Source: Muscardinus avellanarius
Taxonomy: Eukaryota > Chordata > Mammalia > Rodentia > Gliridae
Direction: 5' to 3'
Assembly: GCA_963383645.1 (NCBI GenBank)
Contig: OY726563.1
Location: forward strand, 41,744,331-41,808,330
Length of the DNA stretch: 64,000 nt
Every line of letters begins with the position of its first letter. Positions within the stretch are counted from its first letter, which is position 1. The position numbers and the translations under genes were made by a program. Under the pieces are notes generated by a model. That model was not told where the DNA came from, did no database searches, and saw nothing but the letters and a program-made list of their open reading frames with translations. Shown in pieces: positions 55,881 through 64,000 of the stretch.

Positions 55881-57296
55881 AATCTGGCTAACTCCAACTA
55901 GAATAACCATCATTCAAAACACAAACAACAACAGATGCTGGCGAGGATGTGGAGAAGTGGGAACTCTAATACATTCATTGTTGGTGGGATTGTAAATTAG
56001 TGCAACCACTTTGGAAAACAGTATGGAGAATCCTCAGAAGAATGGGAACAAATCTACCATTTGATCCAGAAATACCACTTCTGGGTATCTACCCAAAAGA
56101 TAGGAAACCAAACTATCAAACTAATGCATGTGTATCTATGTTCATAGCTGCACAATTCACCACAGCCAAACTATGGAACCAGCCAAGATGTCCATCAACA
56201 GATGAATGGATTACAAAACTGTGGGATATGTACACAATGGAATTTTACTCAGCCATCAAAAAATACTCAATTACATCATTTTCAGGGAAATGGATGGAAC
56301 TGGAAGACATTATGCTACGTGAGATTAGTCAGTCACAAAAAATAAGAAAGCAGATGCTTTCCCTAATATGTGAGAGTTAGGGAGAAATGGGTCATAGGAG
56401 GAACTCTAAATGAAAAAGGAAATCCTATAGAGGAGCAAACAAGACAACCTAAAGGAGGAGAAAGGAGGGGGGAAGAGGAAAATCTCTAAAACACAAAATG
56501 TGGGGACTTCCGGGAAGATGGCGACCGAGAAAAGCGGGGCTTAAGAGTCCCGCTAACAACCAATCTCCATTACCACAAAAAGAGCGCCTTTCATAGCCAG
56601 AAAACACCATCACCAGAAAAACAAAAAAACCACCAGGCTCCAGAGAGAAAGCGGACTGAGAACAGAGCTCAGGGCCACAGAGGAGACACACGCGCCCGAG
56701 GACGCGGCAGCAGCGCCATACTGCCGGCGGCAGCGGCGAACTCAGCGGACGGCTACAGCAAGCCGAGGTGAGCCGATGCGGAACAGCCAGGCGGGATCTT
56801 TCAGCGCAGACAGCATTTAAAGCTCCCAGTGGCTGAGCTCAGCACACGCTGCAGGGATTCAGAGTGGAAATCAAAACCAGAGAAGAAAAAATACGCCAGC
56901 CTCATGGCCGAGGGCGTGGCAGAGGCGCCATATTGTCACCGGCGGAGGCAGCAGCAGTGAATTCACCGAGTCCAGTACAGCTACATCTACGTACTCAAGA
57001 ACAGTGAGTCAAATTGCGGGCCACAGAGGAGAAATCCCAGTATTGTGCCTCCTGGGACTTGACCCAGTGAGGGAGTGGTGGTGGCAGAGATATCACACCA
57101 TAGGAGAGCGTGCAACCTGGCACCCCCCATAGTTTAAAGCAGCCTCTATCGACTCCCTGGGTCGGAGACTCTGTGATACAACCCAGTAAAGGAGTAGTAG
57201 GGTCTGAGATAATACAGACTCGAGATCCAGAGCACCTTAAGTGAAGCCATAGTGACCCAAGGGAAGAACCCAGAGAAGGCACAAACCTCCGAAATC

Positions 57297-58214
57297 ATGG
57301 GAAAGAGGAATAACACTGAAGTAATGAATGTGCACAACCCCACAACATCAGAACCTGATAAAACAGAAAATCAGAGATTTCTAGAAGATCAAATCAGGAA
57401 AATAACTGTAGAAATAATAGAGGTGCTTCGAAAAGAACTCAGAGAGAGCCAAAAAGAGATAAAGGATGCAATTAATGAAGTAAAGGCCTCAATTCAAAGC
57501 ACAAACAACCGATTAGACCACATGGAGAACAGAATCTCGCTCTTAGAAGATGAGCAATCCAAAAATGAATGCATAGTTTCTAATCTAGAAAAAGATATCC
57601 AACAGCAGGAATCTGACATTGAAGAAATATGGGCCCATCTTAAGAGAGCTAACCTAAGAATAATTGGAATAGAGGAGGGAAAAGAAAGTGATACCAAAGG
57701 GATCAACAATCTCTTCAAGGAAGTAATAGCAGAAAATTTTCCAAATATAGAGCAAGAGGTTGATACACAGATCCAGGAAACTTATAGAACTCCCTTTAGA
57801 CAGGATCGGAGAAGAGGATCCCCACGCCATATAATTGTCAAAATGACCAATGTGGAAGCCAAGCAGAGAATCTTAAAGGCAACAAAAACAAAGGGCCAAG
57901 TGACAGTCAGAGGCAAACCAATTAGAATCACTCCAGACTTCCCAAACCAAGTCATGAGAGCCAGAAGGGCTTGGAGTAACATATTCCAAACTCTGAAAGA
58001 AAACAACTTCCAGCCAAAAATTTCCTACCCAGCAAAACTTTCTATCAAATTAGATGGAGAAATAAGAAGCTTCCATGACAAACAGAAACTGAAGGAATTT
58101 ATGTCTTCAAAACCAGCGCTAGAGAAAATACTCAAAGAGATTAACTACAAAGAAGAAATAGGTAACACTCACCAGAACCAGAGAAACAAGGTTTTCCATC
58201 CAACAGACAACTAA
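57297..58214 (+). CDS. L1-type ORF1 protein of HAL1-like copy 2 (intact, 305 aa)
   Basis: An L1 ORF1 is an RNA-binding, trimer-forming nucleic-acid chaperone of the retrotransposon particle. The frame is open for 305 codons from MGKRNNTEVMN (57297). An upstream in-frame ATG at 57252 exists, but MGK.. is the usual L1 start. Order: a heptad-rich coiled coil at about residues 30-120 (IRKITVEIIEVLRKELRESQ, ENRISLLEDEQS), an RRM-like domain at about 130-225 (RANLRIIGIEEG, HIIVKMTNVEAKQRIL) and a C-terminal domain (IRITPDFPNQVMRARRAW to LKEFMSS). No lesion is seen, unlike copy 1. Whether it is expressed cannot be told from sequence. Confidence 0.92.
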   Translation: MGKRNNTEVMNVHNPTTSEPDKTENQRFLEDQIRKITVEIIEVLRKELRESQKEIKDAINEVKASIQSTNNRLDHMENRISLLEDEQSKNECIVSNLEKDIQQQESDIEEIWAHLKRANLRIIGIEEGKESDTKGINNLFKEVIAENFPNIEQEVDTQIQETYRTPFRQDRRRGSPRHIIVKMTNVEAKQRILKATKTKGQVTVRGKPIRITPDFPNQVMRARRAWSNIFQTLKENNFQPKISYPAKLSIKLDGEIRSFHDKQKLKEFMSSKPALEKILKEINYKEEIGNTHQNQRNKVFHPTDN

Positions 58215-58224
58215 GATTGGTTAT

Positions 58225-58925
58225 CTGTGGAGATTCATTATTTATGTTAGTCTTTTACCTATCTCTAAATTGTATTGTTTGCCTTTATTGTTGTTAATTT
58301 TTAGGATTTCTAGTTGGAATATTAATATACCTTCAGATATAGCATTTGGAAATATTTTATCCAATTCTATTAGTAACTTTTAACTCTGTTTACATTGTCT
58401 TTGGATATACAATATTTTCTTTTATTTTTTAGGGAGTTTGTATATTCTTCTGTTGCCTGTGCCATTGAAATCATATCCAAGAAATCACTGCCAATTTCAA
58501 TGTTGTGAGGTTTTATGACCCAGATTTTCTCCTAAAAGTTTATAGTCTTAAGATTTATATTTAGGTCTTTTATCTAGTTTGAGTTAATACTTGTATGTGG
58601 GATTAGGTAAGGGTCCAATTTTATTCTTTTCCATGTAATTATTATTTTTCAACAATATTTAGTTAAAAGATTATTATTTCCACCACCAAATCTTCGTGGA
58701 AACCTTGTCAAAAATAACTTGACAATATAGGGAAGAAGTTAGCTCTAGGCTTGTATTTAACTCCAATGGTCTATATATCTGCCTTTAGAACAGTACTACA
58801 CTGTTTCAATTATTGTAGCTTTATATGGTTTGAAATCAGAAAATATACATCTTCTAGCTTTGTTTTTGCTTCGAGATTGTTTTGGGTATCTAGAGTCCAT
58901 ATTCCATATCAGGATAGATTTTTTT
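58225..58925 (-). repeat. Antisense L1 ORF2-derived block in HAL1-like copy 2
   Basis: On the minus strand around 58575-58627 the sequence reads KLDPYLIPHTSINSN, then a stop and IKDLNINLKTINF, a decayed version of a conserved motif in the C-terminal part of L1 ORF2. On the plus strand it shows the matching antisense phrases (TATCCAAGAAATCACTGCC, GGTAAGGGTCCAATTTTATT, TCTTCTAGCTTTGTTTTTGC). It occupies the place where ORF2 would follow ORF1. Confidence 0.82.
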
Positions 58926-59484
58926 CTGAAAAATAAATATATGATAGTTTCACCTAAAAAAAAGAAAAAAATATTCTCTGGTAAGAAAGAAAGCAAAAAG
59001 AAATATTGAAATGTTATATTTAAGTCATCAAAAGCTTGGCATCAGACAAATGAAACTGTTATGTGAGATTATCATTTTTAATTTTGGATAAATTGCTATA
59101 ATACTAGATGTCAACCACTAAGCCAAGCATGGGAGGGAGGGATGGGGAGAGAATGGGGTGGGGATCGGGTGGGGGCTGACTGGGCGATGTGTGCATGTAT
59201 GTCTACAAAAGTTTGTATCCCACTATGATGTATGAATACAGTGCACCAATAAAATAAAATTAAAAAAAAAATTAAAAAAAAAAAATAAAAAAATAAAACA
59301 CAAAATGTACTTAAACATATCGAAGTCAATCACTAAGCCAAGCAAGGGAAGGAGGGACGGGGAGGGAATGGGGTGGGAATTGGGTAGGGGCTAAATGAGT
59401 GATGTGTACATGTCTGTACACACAAGTTTTTTACCCCAATATGATGTATGAATACAATGCACCAATAAACAAAAGAAAAAGAAA

Positions 59485-59545
59485 AAAATCTGGAATGTAG
59501 CTCTGTGGTAGAGTGCCCCAGGTTCAATCCCCAGTAGCACACATG
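59485..59545 (+). repeat. SINE right-part fragment
   Basis: TGGAATGTAGCTCTGTGGTA, AGAGTGCCCCAGGTTCAATC and CCCAGTAGCAC, directly behind the L1 A tail. Confidence 0.7.
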
Positions 59546-59569
59546 CATGCACACACAAAATCTAGACTC

Positions 59570-60130
59570 TAATTCACTATTGCCACTTCCAGCATCGTTG
59601 CTAGTCACCTGGACTAGTTTGGTGGCCTCCTCCTCACTCTTCCCTGCTTCCTCCTTCACTCCTGCAGGCTGATAGCAGCAGACAGACAGCTTGAGAATTC
59701 ATGAGACAAACCTCATCCCTCCTGTGCTCCCAACTGTCGTGTGACTTCCCCCTCATTAAGAGTCATGGTCAACGTCCCCTTCATCTCTCTCAGTTCACCT
59801 GCAAGCACTGTTCCCTAACTCCTCCCCAGCTACATGGGTCTTCTCATTCTTGCTCACATATGTCTGTCAAACACCTTTTTCTTGGCCTATCACCATTCCC
59901 TTTGCTTGGATCGCTCTATTTGCAGATATATGCAAGGCTTACTTCTTTAACTCTTTTGTGGCAACTCTGACATTCAATCCCACAGAGGCTTACCTAAGCA
60001 CTCTATTACAATTCCAGCCCCCTTCTTGCCATGTCGCCACCCTGAATTTTATTTTATAGCCCGTCTATCATCTGACATAGTTAACTGTCTATATCCACAA
60101 GTTCTGCATCCTCAGGTTCAATAAGCTGCA
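59570..60130 (+). repeat. L2 LINE 3'-end fragment, sense
   Basis: L2 landmarks in order: TTGCTAGTCACCTGGACTAG, CAGCAGACAGACAGC, CCTCATTAAGAGTCATGGTC, ACTCCTCCCCAGCTACATGG, GCTTGGATCGCTCT and a diverged C-terminal end. Confidence 0.7.
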
Positions 60131-60149
60131 GTTCAGATTAAGAATATTT

Positions 60150-60359
60150 AAAAAAATAGCCGGGTGTGGTGGCGCACACTTGTAATCCCCGCGCTTGGGA
60201 GACTGAGACAGGAGGATCACACAGGTTCGAAGCCAGACTCAGCTACTTAGTGAGGCTTTCAGCAATTTAGTGAGACCCTGTTTCTAAATAAAATACAAAA
60301 TAGAGACATCTGGGGGTGTAGCCTAGAGGTAGAAAAGCCCCTGGGTTCCACCCCCAGTA

Positions 60360-60392
<33 letters not shown>
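60150..60392 (+). repeat. B1-dID SINE with (CA)n tail
   Basis: A full sense copy (about 60158-60360) from GCCGGGTGTGGTGGCGCACA to CCCCCAGTACCA, whose tail has become a CA microsatellite (60361-60392). Confidence 0.9.
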
Positions 60393-60396
<4 letters not shown>

Positions 60397-60560
60397 TATC
60401 GAAGTCAATCACTAAGCCAAGCATGGGAACGAGGGAGGCGGAAGGAATGGGGTGGGAATTGGGTAAGGGCTAATTGGGTGGTGTGTGCATGTATGCCTCC
60501 ACCATCTTGTATCCCATTAAGATGTATGACTACAATGTACCGATAAAAATAAAAAAATAA
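60393..60560 (+). mobile_element. 5'-truncated autonomous-type L1 3' end
   Basis: AAACATATCGAAGTCAATCA, the G-rich tract (GGAACGAGGGAGGCGGAAGG) and GACTACAATGTACCGATAAA. It carries the tail variant found at 38.8 and 59.3 kb. Confidence 0.85.
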
Positions 60561-60564
60561 AAAA

Positions 60565-61705
60565 TAAAATAGGGCCTGGTAGTATACACTAGCAATCCCA
60601 GTACTTGGGAGGCTGAGACTGGAAGATCACAAGTTCAAGGCCAACCTCAGAAACCTAATGAGATCATGATTCAAAATAAAAAATAAAATATGGCTGGGGG
60701 TATATCCTAGACATAGATTACCCCTGGATTCAATCTCCAATATCACATACACACAAAGAATATTTGAAGAAAAAAAAAAGATGTACCTGCACTGAAAACA
60801 CACTTTTTTGCCATACACATTTTATTGTTTCCAAAAAATATCTTTTTGTGGTGCTGGGAATGGAACAGCAGGTATTGGGCAGGTGAGGCAAGCACTCTAC
60901 CACTGAGCTACACCCTCAGGCCATAAACAATGCAACTATTTATACACCATTTACATTAGATAATATCAGGTATTACAAGTAATCTAGAGAGGATTTAAGC
61001 TGGGCAAGGTGGTGCATGCCTGTAATTCCAGTACTTGGGAGGCTGAGACCGGAGGATCACAGGTTCCAGGACAGCCAAGTAGTGAGACTGTCATCAACAT
61101 AGTGAGACCCTGTTTCAAAATAAAAGAATAAAAAATAGGGCTGGGGATGTAGATCAGAGGTAGAATGCCCCTGGGTTCAATCCTTAGTACCACACAAATA
61201 AATAAATAAGAGAGGATTTAAAGTACATAGGAAGGCTGGGTGTGGTGGCACATGCTTGTAATCCCAGCATTCTCGAGACTGAGACAGGAGGATCACAGTT
61301 TGCAGCCAGCCTCAGCTACTTAAGTGAGATCCTTTGCAACTCAGTGAGACAGTTTCAAAATAAAGAATAAGCCGGGGTGTGGTGGCTCACACTTGTAATC
61401 CCAGCAATCGGGGAGGCTGAGACCGGAGGATTGTGGTTCATGGACAGCCTCAGCTACTTAGGCTCTCTGCAATTCAGTAAGACCCAGTTTCAAAATAAAG
61501 AATAAAAAAAATAGGGCAGGGGGTGTAGCTCAGAGGTAGAATGCCCCTGGGTTCCATCCCCAGACCCACAAAATAAATAAATAAATAAAAATAAAGAATA
61601 AAAACAGGGCTGGGGGTAGAGTTCGGAGGTAGAATGCCCCTGGGTTCCATCCCCAGTACTGCAAAAAGAAGAAAGAAAGAAAGAAAGAAAGAAAGAGAGA
61701 AAGAA
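60565..61705 (+). repeat. Sense SINE cluster with an ID element and GAAA tract
   Basis: SINE copies at about 60565-60760, 60995-61195, 61232-61370, 61372-61572 and a right-part fragment at about 61600-61660. An antisense ID element lies at about 60845-60922 (GAGGCAAGCACTCTACCACT) and a GAAA microsatellite at 61666-61707. Confidence 0.82.
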
Positions 61706-61849
61706 AGTGAAAGTACATAGGAAGATGTGCATAGGTTACATGCAAACAGTGCACTGTATTATGTATAGGACTTGAACATCTGTGGATTTTGGTTTCTGGA
61801 AGTGGGGGGACCTAGAAACCAATCCTACAAGGATATTAAAGGATGATTA

Positions 61850-64000
61850 TGTACACACACAGACACACACATATTTTATGTGGTAGTTGGCATTGAACTC
61901 AAGAGCATTCTACACCCTCAGCACTTTTTACTTTATTTTTAATTAAAAAAATTTTTTTGCAGTACTATGGATGGAACCCAGGGGCATTCTACTTCCGAGC
62001 TACATCCCCAGCCTTATTTTTTATTCTTTATTTTGAAACAGTCTCACTGAGATGCAAAGGGCCTCACTAAGTAGCTGAGGCTATCCTTGAACCACGATTC
62101 TGTCTTAGCCTCCCAAGTACTGGGATTACAAGTGTGTGCCACCACGCCTGTCTTTTACTTTATTTTTTAAATTTAAATTTTTATTTTTTGTGGCATTGGG
62201 GATTGAACCCAGAGGCATTGTACCTCTGAGTTACACCCCAGCCCTATTTTATTTTTATTTGGAAACAGAGTCTTACTAGATTGATGAAATTCTCACTACT
62301 TGCTAATGCAGTCCTTGAACTTGCGATCCTCCTGTCTCAGCCCCTCAAGTACTGGGATTACAAGCATGCGTCACCACGCCTGACTCTTTTTTATTTTATA
62401 TATTTTAAATTTTTATTTGTTTGTTTTTGGTACCAGGGGATTAATCCTGGGGAATTTTATCTGAGTTACACCCCTAGTCCTTTGTGTGTGTGTGAATGAG
62501 CCCACAAGCCCCCTCTATGTCCAAGCTATACCCCCATCCCTATTTTTTTATATTAATTTATTCATTTATTTATTTTTTGTGGTACTGGGAATGGAACCCA
62601 GGAGCATTCTACCTCTGCACTATACCCTCAGCCCTATTTTTATTCTTTATTTTGAAACAGGGTGTCACTGAGTTGCAAAGGGCCTCGTGGATCCTCCTGT
62701 CTCAGCCTCCCAAATTCTGGGATTACAAGGGTGAGCCTCCACACACAGATCTCCCTATTTTATTTTGATATATGGTCGCACTAAGTTGCTGAGGCTGACC
62801 ATGAACCTGTGATCCTCCTGTCTCAGACTCTCAAGTATTGAGATTACAAGCATGGACTACCATGCCTGTTTTTTTGTTTTTGTTTTTGCAGGTCTGGGAT
62901 GGAACCCAGAGGCGTTTGACCTCCGGGCTACAACCCCTGCCCAATTTTTTATTCTTTATTTTGAAACAGGGTCTCACTGAGTTGCGAAGGGCCTCACTAA
63001 GTAGCTGAGGCTGTCCACGAACCACGATCCTCCGGTCTCAGCCTCCCAAATGCTGAGATTACAAGTGTGCACCACTATGCCCGGCTCCATACCTGGTTTT
63101 TAAAAAAATATATACTTTTTTGGTACTGGGGATGAAACCCAGGGGCATTCTACCTCCAAGCTACACCTTCAGCCCTATTTTTTATTTTGAAACAGGGTCT
63201 CAGTGAGTTGCAGAGGGCCTCACTAAGTAGCTGAAACTGTCTGCAAACTGAGATCCTCGCTTCTCAGCCTCCCAAATGCTGGGATTATAAGCGTGTGCCA
63301 CAATGCCCGACTTTTTAAAAATTTGAAATGGGTTCTTACCAATCTGCTAAAGGTCTCACTAAATTGCTGAGGCTGTAATCTGCCATCCTCCTTTTTTTAA
63401 TTTTTTTCTGGAGTACTGGAGATTGAACCCAGGGGCATTCTACCTCTGAGCTACATTCCCAGTCTTAATTTTTATTATTTATTTTGAAACATGGTCTTAC
63501 TAAATTGAAGAGCGCCTCACTAAGTAGCTGAGACGGGCCTCGAATCATGATCTTCCTATATCAGCCCCCCAAATGCTGGGATTACGAGTGTGCACCACCA
63601 ATGCCTGGCTGCGATCCTCCTTTCTCAGCCTCCAAAGTACTGGGACTACAGGCATCTGAAACGTGGTCTCGTTATGTTGCCTAGGCTGGCGTTGAACATG
63701 TGCTCCTCCAGCATCTTCCTCCTAAGTACTGGGATTATAGGTATGTGCCACTGTACTAGGCTAGAATGACTAGTTACTGGTTTGCTTATTGGTTGTTGCT
63801 CCTTTTGGGAATTTCACCACCATGTGAGAAGGTATCTTTTTTTTTTTCCTACACAGTGCTGAGGATTGAACCTAGGACCTTGTGTATGCTAGGCAAGTAT
63901 TCTACCACTGAGCTATACCTTCACCCCCTATTTTCTTGTTTTTTTTTTTTTTTTTTTTTTTGCGGTACTGGGGATGGAACCCAGGGGGAATTCTGCCTCC
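61850..64000 (-). repeat. Antisense SINE cluster to the window end
   Basis: Copies begin near 61875, 61955, 62185, 62420, 62570, 62765, 62880, 63118, 63330, 63405 and 63610. An antisense ID element lies at about 63850-63935 (CTAGGCAAGTATTCTACCAC), then a T run, and the last SINE is cut by the edge. All of it lies in the PRICKLE3 intron, in the same orientation as PRICKLE3. Confidence 0.83.

Larger units (their letters stand above)
56502..59294 (+). mobile_element. HAL1-like (ORF1-only L1 derivative), full-length copy 2 with intact ORF1
   Basis: 2793 bp bounded by a 14-bp target-site duplication AAAACACAAAATGT (56488-56501 and 59295-59308). Starts GGGGACTTCCGGGAAGATGG, with the YY1-like AAGATGGCG at +14 to +22. 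The 5' UTR of about 795 bp contains several GCCATATTG and GGCGGC elements. Then ORF1 (57297-58214), an antisense L1 ORF2-derived block (about 58225-58925), a 3' UTR with a G-rich tract (about 59128-59180), CACCAATAAAATAAAATTAA and an A-rich tail. There is no ORF2. The structure is the same as copy 1 (16475-19405). Confidence 0.92.
55884..59480 (+). mobile_element. Autonomous-type L1 3' end, split by the HAL1-like insertion
   Basis: The left part (55884-56501) holds the C-terminal end of L1 ORF2, from the cysteine motif [12 protein letters not shown] (frameshifted just after it) through LLGIYPKDRK and WNQPRCPSTDEWITKLWDMY to a stop at 56380, plus the start of the 3' UTR. The right part (about 59309-59480) carries the rest of the 3' UTR: ACTTAAACATATCGAAGTCA, the G-rich tract and CACCAATAAAC. 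The two parts become continuous when 56502-59308 is removed, as the intact copy at 38809-38990 shows. Confidence 0.9.

Noticed and set aside
57252..58214. 320-codon open frame as a possible new host gene
   Set aside because: It is the L1-type ORF1 of a retroelement with 5' UTR, tail and TSD. Independent copies and the coiled coil/RRM/C-terminal layout leave no need for a host gene.

Overview
The window is mammalian nuclear DNA, almost certainly from the X chromosome of a sciuromorph-type rodent. Four gene models, each built from splice-consistent exons, appear in the order GPKOW (minus) - MAGIX (plus) - PLP2 (plus) - PRICKLE3 (minus). This is the gene order I know from human Xp11.23. The rodent and sciuromorph inference rests on the dominant SINE, a 7SL/B1-like left part fused to an ID/tRNA-like right part (the B1-dID type of squirrels, mountain beaver and dormice), together with stand-alone ID elements. 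The species cannot be fixed from the sequence alone.

Layout. At 804-7811 lie GPKOW exons 1-4 on the minus strand; the rest of the gene is off the left edge. At 7812-8050 is its TATA-less promoter with three ZNF143-like motifs, followed by a long GT tract. From 8.1 to 30.2 kb is a gene desert of nested SINEs, holding a 2.9-kb ORF1-only L1 derivative (16475-19405), a MaLR/MLT1 LTR, two further LTR-like blocks, L1 ORF2 debris and an inverted, nearly identical copy of MAGIX exon 2 (14473-15158). MAGIX, a PDZ protein with 6 coding exons predicting 331 aa, occupies 30413-35282. PLP2, a four-helix MARVEL-type membrane protein with 5 exons predicting 152 aa, occupies 40372-43813. PRICKLE3 (PET plus three LIM domains plus a prenylation-type tail) runs on the minus strand from 44471 past the right edge. 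Its last six coding exons are here, and the roughly 107 N-terminal residues lie beyond 64000. Its first visible intron is more than 13.5 kb and is almost wholly mobile DNA, including the best-preserved ORF1-only element (56502-59294).

The most interesting structure is that ORF1-only L1 derivative (HAL1-like). Both long copies have an L1-type 5' UTR with a YY1-like site at the very start and an ORF1. The ORF is intact at 305 codons in the second copy and broken in the first. In place of ORF2 both carry the same block of about 0.7 kb that reads as antisense L1 ORF2, followed by an L1-type 3' tail with a G-rich tract. Both are flanked by 14-15-bp target-site duplications, and a third, 5'-truncated copy of the same tail has a perfect 17-bp duplication. 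Another L1 tail in the window (38.8-39.0 kb) preserves the uninterrupted target sequence of the second copy. Shared breakpoints in independent insertions mean the rearranged molecule itself has been mobilised, presumably in trans by L1 ORF2 protein.

The second notable structure is a pair of inverted duplications. One carries MAGIX exon 2 with both splice sites, 16 kb from its parent. The other is a 198-bp pair about 0.8 kb apart. All coordinates were read by eye. Repeat boundaries are good to about 10-20 bp unless a target-site duplication defines them.
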